Shown: positions 1 through 8,798, counted from the stretch's first letter. The stretch is 64,000 bases of DNA from an uncultured Phascolarctobacterium sp. (GCA_900545025.1 UQXH01000001.1:70620-134619); one strand, 5' to 3'. Numbers and translations are program-made. The notes: generated by a model from the sequence alone, not told the origin.

Positions 1-21
1 GGAATTGAGAGGGGAGTAAAG

Positions 22-207
22 ATGTTCTTTACTTTGACTTATCAGCCAGGCTTTTTTTCTAAATGTGATTATATTGAAACAGCTAAGGAAAAATTGCCGC
101 AGAAGGTTTGGAAAGAGTGCGTATATTGCCCACAATATCCTTATTGTAATGAGATTGCTTTTGTAAAGACTACGGTTGATTATCAGCCAGGTGATGTAAT
201 GTTTTAA
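22..207 (+). CDS. small cysteine-rich protein of unknown function
   Basis: A 61-residue soluble protein that I do not recognise. An AGGGGAG Shine-Dalgarno sequence lies 5 bases before the ATG, which supports real translation. Cysteines at residues 15, 33, 36 and 42 (the last three as CVYC followed by a C six residues on) could bind a metal or an Fe-S cluster, but this is inference. It ends just upstream of the tRNA-Leu promoter, so it is probably the last gene of an operon that begins outside the window. Confidence 0.55.
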   Translation: MFFTLTYQPGFFSKCDYIETAKEKLPQKVWKECVYCPQYPYCNEIAFVKTTVDYQPGDVMF

Positions 208-222
208 ATTTAATAAAATGTA

Positions 223-251
223 TTGACATTTTTGTTATCTGCGAGTATAAT
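223..251 (+). promoter_or_regulatory. sigma70-type promoter for tRNA-Leu
   Basis: Perfect consensus TTGACA (223-228) and TATAAT (246-251) with a 17-bp spacer, 31 bp before the first base of the mature tRNA. Confidence 0.9.
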
Positions 252-282
252 ATCTATTGTTCCGAGTTGATTGGAACAATTT

Positions 283-370
283 GCCGAAGTGGCGGAATTG
301 GCAGACGCACTTGACTCAAAATCAAGCGTAGTAGCCCTACGTGCCGGTTCGAGTCCGGCCTTCGGCACCA
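283..370 (+). tRNA. tRNA-Leu (anticodon CAA)
   Basis: A type II tRNA with a long variable arm. The acceptor stem is GCCGAAG at 283 paired with CTTCGGC at 360, then discriminator A and an encoded CCA at 368-370. The anticodon loop CTCAAAA gives CAA, reading UUG leucine codons. The T-arm GGTTCGAGTCC is intact. Confidence 0.97.
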
Positions 371-379
371 AGGAAATAT

Positions 380-411
380 GCGGTTCTACAGAGTTAGAAC
401 CGCTTTTTTAT
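380..411 (+). terminator. rho-independent terminator after tRNA-Leu
   Basis: Nine-base stem GCGGTTCTA / TAGAACCGC (380-388 with 395-403) followed by a T run. Confidence 0.85.
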
Positions 412-712
412 TTGTCTAAAAACAGGTAAAAATGACTCCATTACTCCAAACATTTTCTCTAACGTTGATTCTACCTAGCAAAGTGCGGATTAAAATTTTG
501 AAAAATTTATGGTAAATATTCTTGTTGAGAAAAATTTGAGAATTTTATGTTTTATATTATTTAAAATAGAAATGTATAATTTTACGTAGCTATAATAAAT
601 AGAAAGAATAAATTATATACTATTATAATTTTATATTCGTAAAAATTGGTAGATATCAATAGAATTTGTACTTTAATTATCAGAAAAAGAATGAATGCTA
701 TATAATGTTATG

Positions 713-760
713 CTAATAGTAAAGATCCAACCCGCCTAGCGGGTGGATCTTTACTATTAG
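713..760. repeat. 48-bp inverted repeat
   Basis: The left arm begins CTAATAGTAAAGATCC and the right arm is its reverse complement apart from one extra A in the left arm. The loop is only CTA. There is no T run after it on either strand, so a classical terminator is not obvious. It may be a mobile palindromic repeat or a protein-binding site. Confidence 0.75.
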
Positions 761-810
761 CTATAAACTTTCTTGAACTACGCGCATAGCGCGATATTTT
801 CTTTATTCAA

Positions 811-854
811 TAAAAGCAGAAGCATATACTTAATAGTATATGCTTCTGCTTTTA
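811..854 (-). terminator. terminator of the antiporter operon
   Basis: Perfect 19-bp stem (811-829 with 836-854), loop of 6. The stem ends in a run of A on one side and T on the other, so it could work in both directions. It lies 6 bp beyond the stop codon of the minus-strand antiporter gene. Confidence 0.75.
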
Positions 855-859
855 TATAT

Positions 860-2276
860 TTAATTGTCTTTTTGATCTTTTATTTTAGCAATGCCGAATC
901 CTGTGTAGCCGAAGATAATAGCAAAAATCATACTGCCGTAACATAAAATAGCCCAAGGCATATAATCAAATGTGGAAACGCCTAATGTTGAAGCCATATA
1001 TGTACCGGCAACGGACCAAGGCACTATAGGAACAGCGCAGGTACCGGCATCTTCCAAAGTCCTGGATAAATTTTTGGCTGCAAGACCAAATTTTTTATAT
1101 AAATCTTTAAACATTTCACCAGGAATTAAAAGTGCAAGATAAGAACTGCCGGTAACTATGCTCATGAATAAAGTTGATGCAACCGTTGCTGTAATGAGGT
1201 TACCTACCGAAGTAATAGAATTAACGATTCGTGTTAAGATTACTTCAATGCAGCCAGCTTTACTAAAGATTCCTGCAAAAGCGAAGGCGCAGAATACTAA
1301 CATCTAATACAGTACTCATCATGCCCATTAACCCGCCTCTGTTCAAAAGGGTAGTGATGGCCTTTACAGATTCAGTGTGTGCGGATGAAGCCAGCATATC
1401 TACCTTAAAACCATTTACAAATGCCATCATGGCTGTTTTTAAAGTAAAGTCTTGGAATATCATACCGAATGCGATACCTATAAGTGAAGACAGCAGCAAC
1501 ATCGGGATAGTTGGCTTTTTAGTATATGCTCCGTAGAACACAAGTATGGGAGGCAATAGTAAAATCCAATGGAAAGAATATAACTGTTCTAAATTTTTTA
1601 AAACTGCATTGACGGTTTCTGGATTTGCCATTGCTTCTACTGGTATCGAAAAACCTATGAAAGTATATGCTATTAGGCAAGTTATTGTAGCCGCACCAGT
1701 TGTATACAACATATGTCTGATGTGTTCATATAATTCACTTCCAGCAGCGATAGGTGCGAGTATGGTTGTGTCAGAGAAAGGTGAAAGTTTATCTCCGAAT
1801 ACAGCTCCAGAAATGACTGCACCTGCTGCTATTTCTAAAGGAACGCCTAAAGCAATCGCTATCCCCATTATAGCAACACCAGCGGTACCTGCTGAGCCAA
1901 ATGAAGTACCGGTAAAAGTTGAAATTACGGCAGTTACTAAAAAAGCTGTAACAAAAAGGAACTGAGGGTCAATAATCTTGATACCATAATAAATCATCAT
2001 TGGTATTGTTCCAGAAACCATCCAACTTGCTATCATTGCACCTACACAAACCATAACGAATAAAGAGGGCAGACTGCTGTGGATTTTATCACTTATGCCG
2101 TTAATCATGTCTCTCCATTCATAACCAACTCTTTTGGCAATAATAGAGGCAACAGCTGCAGCAATCAGTAATAATGCCTGGATAGGCAAACCGTATTTTC
2201 CGTAGCCTATGCCTAAAAGAAGTATCATTGCAAGTAAAGGAATTAATGCTTCCGTAAAAGTAGGTTTTCTAATCAT
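860..2276 (-). pseudogene. nhaC: NhaC-type Na+/H+ antiporter, frameshifted
   Basis: Two overlapping reading frames together make one NhaC-family inner-membrane antiporter of about 470 residues, which would exchange H+ (or malate/lactate-type substrates in related members) for Na+. The N-terminal part (2276 down to 1263) has about nine hydrophobic segments and the conserved TGTSFGSAGTAG and FGDKLSPFSDTT stretches. The C-terminal part (1303 down to 860) resumes at FCAFAFAGIFSKAG. Near 1305 the minus strand reads TTAGATG where TTAATG would keep the frame, so a single extra base is the likely lesion. Start ATG 2276 is chosen because AAAGGTG lies 6 bases before it. It forms an operon with the hydrolase-like gene upstream (16 bp gap). 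It may be a true pseudogene or a sequence error. Confidence 0.8.
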
Positions 2277-2292
2277 TATAAACACCTTTCTT

Positions 2293-2841
2293 TTATTTTT
2301 TTCTGGTAATTGTCATTGCGCAGCCTTTTCCTTCGCCATCAGCAATAGTTGTTGGAAAGTCGATTTCTACATTAGGAAAAGGATGGCATATAGCATAATC
2401 GCAATGTCCTAACATATCACGACAGAACATTTTTATTTCTTCTTTATTTAATCCTAATTCTGTAAGTGCTTCTACGTGCGGACAGCAATTAAAAATTTTA
2501 ACTGCTTTGTTGTCTTCCAATTCAACAATGTCTTGTTCAAATACAAGCAGTCCGCCGCGGGAAGTTTGCCCTAAAAGCGCTTCTTTAGGCCCTATGTTTT
2601 GGGCACCATATTTTTCAGCAATCTTTTGTCCTTGATACAAACCAAAATCCCAACTGCCTTCACGGATTACTTTGTTGGCATCAACGTCAGGATAAAGTTC
2701 TTTTAGTTTTTTCCATATGAAGTAAACCTGCCTTGTTCTATCTTTATAAGCATCTTTAACAGCTTTTTTGAATTCTTCGACACTTGCTGGTTCGTTAATT
2801 CCGCTTGCATCAATAAATTGCTTGATTTCTTCTTTGCTCAT
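2293..2841 (-). CDS. L-2-amino-thiazoline-4-carboxylic acid hydrolase-like protein
   Basis: A 182-residue cytosolic protein resembling the L-2-amino-thiazoline-4-carboxylic acid hydrolase family (ATC hydrolase, PF14196), known from cysteine production from thiazoline compounds. Family-like features are the C-terminal CRDMLGHCDYAICHPFP region (about residues 140-155) and a Cys/His-rich core with NCCPHVEAL. A strong AGGAGGG ribosome site lies 6 bases before the ATG. It is the first gene of a two-gene operon with the NhaC antiporter, which suggests uptake or ion-coupled handling of its substrate. The substrate itself cannot be read from the sequence. Confidence 0.65.
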   Translation of the reverse strand: MSKEEIKQFIDASGINEPASVEEFKKAVKDAYKDRTRQVYFIWKKLKELYPDVDANKVIREGSWDFGLYQGQKIAEKYGAQNIGPKEALLGQTSRGGLLVFEQDIVELEDNKAVKIFNCCPHVEALTELGLNKEEIKMFCRDMLGHCDYAICHPFPNVEIDFPTTIADGEGKGCAMTITRKK

Positions 2842-2873
2842 AATAACCCTCCTAAAAATTGTATACTAATTTG

Positions 2874-2902
2874 ATTTTACAATAACTATATGTATATTAC
2901 AA
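2874..2902 (-). promoter_or_regulatory. promoter of the hydrolase-antiporter pair
   Basis: On the minus strand, -35 TTGTAA (2902-2897), 17-bp spacer, -10 TAAAAT (2879-2874), 33 bp before the hydrolase start codon. Confidence 0.55.
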
Positions 2903-2990
2903 CTAATAGAAAATGTATACACTAAATATGTAGAATAAATTAGCTGTTTAGAAAGTAAAAATTGAATTTTTAGGAAATATTTAGACTAAA

Positions 2991-3494
2991 TTACGACAGT
3001 ATCTTTTCATATGCAAGTTTATCACTTCCCTGGAAAACAACCGTTCCACAATATATATAGCCCTGTTTTTCCAATATATGCTGCATTCTTTTGTTAGGAA
3101 AGTCTGTATCAACTCGAATGCTGCCGATATTTTTAGACAGGCAAAATTCTTCGATGAGAGTAAAAACTACTGCAGTAAGTCCGTTGTTTCTGAAGGTATG
3201 ACCAAAAGCCATACGATGAATTACTGCATAAACTCCTGAAGCAGTAAGCCATTTGCCTTGAATATTTTGATAAGCAGGCTCGCCATCAAAATCAATACAC
3301 ATGTAACAAGCAATACTTCCGTCTATTTTGAGGACATAACCTTTTTGTTTGTTAATATCGTCAAGAAGTGTTTCACGATTAGGATAATCGTCTGTCCATT
3401 GAGTGAAACCTTGTTCTTGCTGAAAGAGTTTTCCTTCTGTAATTATACGAAAACAGATCTCTAATTCATTTGCCTGAGCTAAGGTAAGTTCCAT
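2991..3494 (-). CDS. GNAT-family N-acetyltransferase
   Basis: A 167-residue single-domain acetyltransferase that would move an acetyl group from acetyl-CoA to an unknown amine. The CoA-binding motif region appears as FRNNGLTAVVFTLIEEF (about 101-117), and the family's closing strand-helix as TDFPNKRMQHILEKQGY (about 130-146). The RNNGL turn replaces the usual RGxG. An isolated monocistronic gene, divergent from the LysR gene across a 155-bp gap. Confidence 0.75.
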   Translation of the reverse strand: MELTLAQANELEICFRIITEGKLFQQEQGFTQWTDDYPNRETLLDDINKQKGYVLKIDGSIACYMCIDFDGEPAYQNIQGKWLTASGVYAVIHRMAFGHTFRNNGLTAVVFTLIEEFCLSKNIGSIRVDTDFPNKRMQHILEKQGYIYCGTVVFQGSDKLAYEKILS

Positions 3495-3649
3495 TGTAAT
3501 TGTCTCCTATATATTAGTATTTTTATGTATAAAGATTATTGTCCCTTGCACTTATGACAATTCTTTTTTATAATAACATTGAAAAAAGCTTAAAACAATT
3601 TGATGATTTTATAATTATAGTTTAATTAAATTTAAGCGTTGGAGTAACT

Positions 3650-4534
3650 ATGGACTTAAAATATCTTAATACTTTTCGTACAATAATAGAAAATGGAAGC
3701 TTTGCTAAAGCTGCTGCACAACTAAATTACACACAGTCTGCTATTACATTTCAAATAATGCAACTTGAAAAAGAGCTTGGTGTACAGCTGTTTGAAAAAG
3801 CTGGCAGAAAAATGATTCCTACGCAGGCAGGGAGACAACTGATACCATATGTAAATGATGTGTTTGCATCAGTTGATAAGTTATATTCTTTTACTGAAAT
3901 TGTTTCTGAATGTCAGGGTGATTTATATATTGGTGCAGGGGAAACGCTGCTGTGTTATAAATTACCTGCAGTGTTGAAAGAGTTTCATCGACAGGCGCCT
4001 AAAGCAAAGCTGCATCTGCGCTCCATGAACTGTTATGATATCCGGGATGAACTGCTTGATGGAAATCTCGATATTGGTGTTTTTTATGAAGATGTAGGTG
4101 GTTTTGGCTCTAATCTGACTGTTTATCCCTGTGGAGAGTATCCTTTGGCATTGGTTGCTTCTCCAGATATGGGCAAAGTGTATTGTGATTTTGTAACAGG
4201 GGACAAAAAATTGCCAGTTTCTTTTATAATCAATGAAACTAATTGTATTTTCCGGCAGATATTTGAAGATTACTTGAAAGAAAAGTCGCTGATATTGGAT
4301 CATACAATAGAGCTTTGGAGCATACCGACAATTAAGAATTTAGTCAAAAGTGATGTAGGCATTTCGTTCCTACCGCGTTTTGCTGTTGCCAGGGAATTAG
4401 CAGCAGGAGAGTTAGTAGAATTACCAACTGCTGTTTCTCATCCTTATATTAGGGCTGTATGTGCACATCATAAAAATAAGTGGATAAGCCCTTTAGTACA
4501 ACTGTTTATTGATTTATGCAAGGGTATTGAATAA
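3650..4534 (+). CDS. LysR-type transcriptional regulator
   Basis: A 294-residue LysR regulator. The N-terminal winged helix-turn-helix (residues 1-60) contains the typical AAAQLNYTQSAITFQIMQLEKELGVQLFEK stretch in two overlapping pieces, followed by a linker helix and an effector-binding domain (about 90-290). It is divergent from the GNAT gene, which it may control, but the neighbouring nucleotidase or the antiporter pair are also possible targets. Effector unknown. Confidence 0.9.
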   Translation: MDLKYLNTFRTIIENGSFAKAAAQLNYTQSAITFQIMQLEKELGVQLFEKAGRKMIPTQAGRQLIPYVNDVFASVDKLYSFTEIVSECQGDLYIGAGETLLCYKLPAVLKEFHRQAPKAKLHLRSMNCYDIRDELLDGNLDIGVFYEDVGGFGSNLTVYPCGEYPLALVASPDMGKVYCDFVTGDKKLPVSFIINETNCIFRQIFEDYLKEKSLILDHTIELWSIPTIKNLVKSDVGISFLPRFAVARELAAGELVELPTAVSHPYIRAVCAHHKNKWISPLVQLFIDLCKGIE

Positions 4535-4621
4535 AATATGCTTTAAATGTCGAAAAGTTTACTTATGTGGGAAATAAAAAGCTGAAAGATCATTTAGCTA
4601 TTTATACTAAAGGTAGAATAT

Positions 4622-6238
4622 ATGAAGAAATTTTTTAGTAAATTGATATTGCCGTTAGCTATTGTTGCCAGTGTTATGTTTTGGCCATTGCTGGTTTTAG
4701 CGGCTGAGAAGGATATAATTATTTTACATACTAATGATATTCACTGTGGTATTGAAGATAATATCGGGATGGCAGCAGTGGCTGAATATAAAAACGAATT
4801 AAGCAAAAATAATTATGTTCTTTTAGTAGATGCCGGAGATGCGGTTCAGGGAGCGCCGCTGGGAAAATTGTCAGAAGGGGCAGCAATAATCAAGGTGATG
4901 AATGCAGCAGGGTATGATTTTACTGTTCCCGGTAACCATGAGTTTGATTATGGGATGGACAGGTTTTTTCAATTATCCAAACAGTTAAAAGGCGGATATT
5001 ACAGTGCCAATCTGCTGGATATGCGTACAGGTAAACTTGTTTTGCCGCCTTATAAAATATTTGATGTTGCAGGCGTTAAGATAGCTTTTATTGGTGTTAC
5101 TACTCCAGAAACACTTGTTTCATCTACGCCGGCGTATTTTCAGGATAATAACGGGAATTTTATTTACGGATTTTATGAAAGTGATGATGGCGGCAGATTG
5201 TACAGACAACTGCAAAAGTATATTGACGAGGCAAAAGCGCAGGGGGCAGAATATGTATTTTTAGTAGGACATCTCGGACTTAATGGGACATCACCTTATT
5301 ACAGTAGTGCTGCGATAATACGTAACACGAGTGGCTTAAGTGCTGTGTTTGATGGGCATTCACATGAGCAGGTAGCTGGCTTGCATGTTAAGGACAAAGA
5401 AGAAAAAGAAGTTTTATTAGGACAAACAGGCACAAGATTACAGACAATAGGAAAGCTGACGCTGAAAACTGACGGCAGTATGGATTATAAGCTGGTCAAA
5501 GGTTTGCATAAAAAAGATAGTAAGATTAGTAAATTGGTTGCTGAAGAAAATGCTACATATGAATCTTTGTTACAGGAACCTGTTGGTAAGGCAATAGTAC
5601 CGTTATATGTCAATGATCCGGTAACAGGTATCCGCATGGTACGCTGCAGAGAGTGCAGTATGGGCAATTTTGTTGCTGATGCTTATCGAGCTGTCTTAAA
5701 TACGGATGTTGCTATTGTTAATGGCGGCGGAATCAGGGCTGATTTTAAAACAGGCATGTTTAATTATAATGATGTTTTACAAGCACTGCCCTTCGGTAAT
5801 ATATGCATGGCAATAGAGATAACAGGCCAGCAGCTTTTAGATGCTTTGGAGATGGGGGCTGCTGATTATCCTCAGGAGAGTGGTGCTTTTATGCAGGTTT
5901 CAGGTCTTTCGTATATGATTGACAGCAGTGTAGCTTCCTCGGTGTTGAAAGATGAGAAAGGTAATTTTAAAGGAGTTGGCGGGCAGTATCGGGTAAAAAA
6001 TGTTAGTGTAGGAAATAGACCGCTGGAAATTAACAGAAAATATACCGTAGCCGGAAGTTCTTACATACTGAAAGATGGTGGTAACGGTATGACGATGTTT
6101 AAAGGAGCAAGAGTACTTCAGGCTGCTGCCGGCAATGAAACAGATGTTTTTATTGAATATGTTCAAAACCATTTAAACGCAATTATCGGTGTGGCATATG
6201 CAGAGCCTTACGGAAATGGCAGAATAACACTGAAGTGA
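4622..6238 (+). CDS. exported 5'-nucleotidase / UshA-family metallophosphoesterase
   Basis: A 538-residue exported enzyme that would remove phosphate from nucleotides or similar esters outside the membrane. A signal peptide covers residues 1-28 (basic MKKFFSK, hydrophobic core, cleavage after LAA). The calcineurin-like metal site is complete: HTNDIHC (36-42), DAGD (70-73), GNHEFDYG (104-111), GHLG and DGHSHEQ. The C-terminal 5'-nucleotidase domain carries NGGGIRADF and DGGNGMTMF, the substrate-binding half. Length fits the family. Monocistronic, 87 bp after the LysR gene. Confidence 0.9.
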   Translation: MKKFFSKLILPLAIVASVMFWPLLVLAAEKDIIILHTNDIHCGIEDNIGMAAVAEYKNELSKNNYVLLVDAGDAVQGAPLGKLSEGAAIIKVMNAAGYDFTVPGNHEFDYGMDRFFQLSKQLKGGYYSANLLDMRTGKLVLPPYKIFDVAGVKIAFIGVTTPETLVSSTPAYFQDNNGNFIYGFYESDDGGRLYRQLQKYIDEAKAQGAEYVFLVGHLGLNGTSPYYSSAAIIRNTSGLSAVFDGHSHEQVAGLHVKDKEEKEVLLGQTGTRLQTIGKLTLKTDGSMDYKLVKGLHKKDSKISKLVAEENATYESLLQEPVGKAIVPLYVNDPVTGIRMVRCRECSMGNFVADAYRAVLNTDVAIVNGGGIRADFKTGMFNYNDVLQALPFGNICMAIEITGQQLLDALEMGAADYPQESGAFMQVSGLSYMIDSSVASSVLKDEKGNFKGVGGQYRVKNVSVGNRPLEINRKYTVAGSSYILKDGGNGMTMFKGARVLQAAAGNETDVFIEYVQNHLNAIIGVAYAEPYGNGRITLK

Positions 6239-6258
6239 TACGGTAACTATCGGCTTAT

Positions 6259-6287
6259 TTGACTTATATTTTTATATATGTTAAACT
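6259..6287 (+). promoter_or_regulatory. rnpB promoter
   Basis: -35 TTGACT (6259-6264), 17-bp spacer, -10 TAAACT (6282-6287). Transcription would start about 6295, exactly where the RNase P RNA P1 helix begins. Confidence 0.75.
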
Positions 6288-6294
6288 AAATCAC

Positions 6295-6645
6295 GTGAGT
6301 GTGAAAGATAATCGCGGCTGGCGTAGGCCAGATGAGGAAAGTCCGAGCTCCATAGGGCAGGATGCCGGATAACGTCCGGCGAGGGTGACCTCAGGGAGAG
6401 TGCCACAGAAATGTGTACCGCCTGCTTTTGCAGGTAAGGGTGGAACGGTGCGGTAAGAGCGCACCAGCAGTTGGGTAACCAGCTGGCTAGGTAAACCCCA
6501 TCCGGAGCAAGACCGAATAGGGAAGGGATGAAGCGGCCCGCTGATCCTTCCGGGTTGTGTCGCTTGAGCCTGTAAGTAATTACAGGCCTAGATAAATGAT
6601 TATCACCGCTTGGCGGAACAGAACTCGGCTTAATGAGCACTCATA
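6295..6645 (+). ncRNA. rnpB: RNase P RNA (class A-like)
   Basis: The catalytic RNA that trims the 5' ends of pre-tRNAs. The conserved GAGGAAAGTCCGAGCTCC block follows the 5' end, and GGTAAACCCCATCCGGAGCA, AAGACCGAATAGGG and ACAGAACTCGGCTTA occur in the right order. The terminal helix P1 forms from GTGAGTG (6295) and CACTCAT (6638). Length about 350 nt with an intact consensus core. It has its own promoter and terminator. Confidence 0.95.
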
Positions 6646-6654
6646 CATGCAATC

Positions 6655-6682
6655 AAAGACACGTGGTTTCACGTGTCTTTTT
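6655..6682 (+). terminator. rnpB terminator
   Basis: Eleven-base stem AAAGACACGTG / CACGTGTCTTT with loop GTTT, then further T residues. Confidence 0.9.
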
Positions 6683-6792
6683 CGTGTTGTTTTTAGCAGG
6701 CGCCTTTATGGTTAAGATTGGTTTAATATTTGCAAACTATAATAAGTGTTAACTTTTAATCTTAATCTATTTATTGAATATGGTGGAACTTG

Positions 6793-7719
6793 ATGAAAAA
6801 AATTTCTATTGTCGTTCCTGTATATAACGAGCAGGACAATTTACGTGAATTTTATAAACGCCTCACAGCTATTATGTGTTTAGAAGATTATGAATATAAT
6901 CTTATCTTTGTTGACGATGGCTCTCAAGATAGCAGTGCTTTAATTTTAAAGCAGTTAGTTGAGCAAGATGAGCACGTAGAGGCCTATCTGCTTTCGCGCA
7001 ATTACGGGCATCAGATGGCATTAACCTGTGGTTTGGATAATGCGGATGGTAATGCTGTTATTACTATGGATGGCGATTTACAGCATCCGCCGGAACTTCT
7101 GCCGAAGTTAATACGTTTGTGGGAAGAAGGCAGTGAAATTGTCATGACCAAGCGTTTGGCAACAGAAGATGCTGGTTTTCTTAAAAATTTAACTTCTTCG
7201 TTGTATTATAAGCTGATTAATACCCTGTCTAAGGTCGAAATCACTCCCGGCGGCTCTGATTTTCGGCTGATGGATAAAAAAGCGGTAGAGGCTTTCAGAT
7301 TATATCGTGAGCGGGCACGTTTTATCCGTGGTATGGTAAGTACTCTTGGCTTTAATGTATCTGTAGTAGAGTTTATTGCGCCGCCTCGTTTTGCCGGACA
7401 CTCTAAATTCAACCTGCATAAAATGCTGCATTTTGCGTTGGATGGCATTACTGCTTTTTCTAACCTGCCTTTACGTTGGGCGTTTTATCTGGGTCTTTTC
7501 TTTGGCTTATGCAGTATGCTGCTGTTAGGACATGTTTTTTATGTTAAATTTATCAGTGATGATGCAGTTCCGGGTTGGGCTACAACTACAGTAAGCATAC
7601 TTTTCCTTGGTGGTATCCAATTAGTGGGAATTGGGATTTTAGGTGAATATATAGGTCGTATATTTGAAGAAATTAAGCATAGACCACTTTATTTAGTATC
7701 AAAACACCTGAAAAAATGA
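6793..7719 (+). CDS. membrane-anchored family 2 glycosyltransferase (GtrB/DPM1-like)
   Basis: A 308-residue polyprenyl-phosphate glycosyltransferase type, which would move a sugar from a nucleotide sugar onto undecaprenyl phosphate at the inner face of the membrane. The GT-A fold shows VVPVYNEQDNL near the N-terminus, FVDDGSQDSS (about 40) and MDGDLQHPPE (about 92), the metal-binding DxD-like site. A helix typical of the family (FIRGMVSTLGF) follows, and two C-terminal transmembrane segments (about 225-280) anchor it. ATG 6793 is preferred over a TTG just upstream because GGTGG lies 6 bases before it. Confidence 0.88.
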   Translation: MKKISIVVPVYNEQDNLREFYKRLTAIMCLEDYEYNLIFVDDGSQDSSALILKQLVEQDEHVEAYLLSRNYGHQMALTCGLDNADGNAVITMDGDLQHPPELLPKLIRLWEEGSEIVMTKRLATEDAGFLKNLTSSLYYKLINTLSKVEITPGGSDFRLMDKKAVEAFRLYRERARFIRGMVSTLGFNVSVVEFIAPPRFAGHSKFNLHKMLHFALDGITAFSNLPLRWAFYLGLFFGLCSMLLLGHVFYVKFISDDAVPGWATTTVSILFLGGIQLVGIGILGEYIGRIFEEIKHRPLYLVSKHLKK

Positions 7720-7726
7720 TTTTTAT

Positions 7727-7755
7727 TTTACAGAAAGCCTTTTTTATGCTAAAAT
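7727..7755 (+). promoter_or_regulatory. promoter of the NlpC/P60 gene
   Basis: -35 TTTACA (7727-7732), 17-bp spacer, extended -10 TGCTAAAAT with the -10 at 7750-7755. Confidence 0.65.
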
Positions 7756-7783
7756 GTATGTGTATTAGGCGGAAAGGATGTGG

Positions 7784-8458
7784 ATGCCTTTGGGAAAAAA
7801 GAAACTGTTTATAACTTTAACTTTTACCCTTTTGTTTTCCTTAACAAATGCTATTGCCGCATTTGCGTCTTTTGAACGTGGAGATGACGGTCAGGATGTA
7901 ATGGCTATTCAAAAGCGTTTGGTGGAATTAAGTTACACTATTACTAATATAGATGGTGATTTTGGCCCTGAGACCGAGAATGCTGTTAAAAAATTTCAGG
8001 CTGACAGAGGTTTGGAAGTCGATGGTGTAATTGGTCCTGATACATACAGAGCGTTAATGAACAAAGATATTCCGCCTAACCGTGGCAGAAGTTCTATTGT
8101 ACGCCGCGTATTGAGCGCAGCTTATAGCGTCATTGGCACTCCATATGTATTTGGAGGTACGTCTCCTTATGGATTTGATTGTTCCGGATTTACCCAGTAT
8201 GCTTTTGCGCAGGCTGGCATTTCTATTCCTAGGACAGCGGACAGCCAGCTGTATTATGGACGTCAGGTATCCATGAACAATTTGCGTGTAGGTGATTTAA
8301 TTTTCTTTACCACTTATGAGCCTGGCGCATCCCATTGCGGTATTTATGTAGGTAATGGCAATTTTATTCATGCTGGTACAAGCACAGGTGTAACTGTAGC
8401 TTCTGCTTTTACCGGTTACTGGGGAGCTCGTTATTACGGAGCTTGCAGAATTTTATAA
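7784..8458 (+). CDS. exported peptidoglycan-binding NlpC/P60 endopeptidase
   Basis: A 224-residue cell-wall hydrolase that would cut the peptide stems of peptidoglycan. A signal peptide covers about residues 1-28. A peptidoglycan-binding type 1 domain follows (about 32-93: DDGQDVMAIQKRL to PDTYRALM). The NlpC/P60 domain (about 105-224) has the catalytic Cys133 in FDCSGF, His184 in SHCGIYVG and a third polar residue His196 in FIHAGT. ATG 7784 is preferred over ATG 7778 because AAAGG lies 6 bases before it. Monocistronic. Confidence 0.9.
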   Translation: MPLGKKKLFITLTFTLLFSLTNAIAAFASFERGDDGQDVMAIQKRLVELSYTITNIDGDFGPETENAVKKFQADRGLEVDGVIGPDTYRALMNKDIPPNRGRSSIVRRVLSAAYSVIGTPYVFGGTSPYGFDCSGFTQYAFAQAGISIPRTADSQLYYGRQVSMNNLRVGDLIFFTTYEPGASHCGIYVGNGNFIHAGTSTGVTVASAFTGYWGARYYGACRIL

Positions 8459-8464
8459 TTTTCT

Positions 8465-8494
8465 AAACAGACAGGCATATCGCCTGTCTGTTTT
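8465..8494 (+). terminator. terminator of the NlpC/P60 gene
   Basis: Ten-base stem ACAGACAGGC / GCCTGTCTGT, loop of 5, then T-rich sequence. Confidence 0.88.
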
Positions 8495-8541
8495 CGTTTA
8501 GATAGAAAATTTAAATAAGCAGTTAAAATTTTTCTGTGATA

Positions 8542-8570
8542 TTGGTTTTTTGACTTGTATGTGATATAAT
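8542..8570 (+). promoter_or_regulatory. cobalamin operon promoter
   Basis: -35 TTGGTT (8542-8547), 17-bp spacer, -10 TATAAT (8565-8570), 15 bp before the riboswitch P1 helix. A TTGACT nearby (8550) is too close to the -10 to serve. Confidence 0.6.
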
Positions 8571-8585
8571 ATCAAAGTAATTCCT

Positions 8586-8684
8586 TATATGAGTGCTTTT
8601 CAGCTTAAATGGTTAGAAGATTTTCAATCGCTACGGTCCCGCCGCTGTGCAAGTATATGCTTAAGTCAGCAGCCAACTCATATA
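8586..8684 (+). promoter_or_regulatory. cobalamin riboswitch aptamer
   Basis: The leader of the cob operon contains the B12-riboswitch core GGTCCCGCCGCTGTG (8635-8649), where the usual ACTG is GCTG, and AAGTCAGCAGCC, the partner region near the 3' side. A 9-bp P1 helix closes the aptamer: TATATGAGT (8586-8594) with ACTCATATA (8676-8684). The 5' GGGAA-type box is diverged. Binding of a cobamide would be expected to favour the terminator at 8762 and shut off the operon. Confidence 0.82.
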
Positions 8685-8761
8685 GATAGCTATAATCCAC
8701 GAGCGATGGAGGCAGCAATGATAAGCCATGACTAAGGTCTGTGGTAAATTGATTGTGTCTT

Positions 8762-8798
8762 AAAGACTTCTGTCGTTCTGGCAGGAGTCTTTCTTGTT
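8762..8798 (+). terminator. riboswitch-controlled terminator
   Basis: Eleven-base stem AAAGACTTCTG / CAGGAGTCTTT with one G-U pair, 9-base loop, then T-rich CTTGTTTATC. It lies between the aptamer and the cbiD ribosome site, the usual expression platform position. Confidence 0.75.

Larger units (their letters stand above)
412..859. other. AT-rich intergenic stretch with two large palindromes
   Basis: I see no convincing gene here. The first 300 bases are very AT-rich. The right half holds a 48-bp imperfect inverted repeat at 713-760, a short CGCGC/GCGCG repeat at 781-793, and a perfect 19-bp stem at 811-854 that probably ends the minus-strand gene next to it. Confidence 0.6.

Noticed and set aside
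6281..6640. A 119-residue minus-strand ORF
   Set aside because: It lies antisense to the whole RNase P RNA and has no ribosome site; the conserved RNA explains the region.
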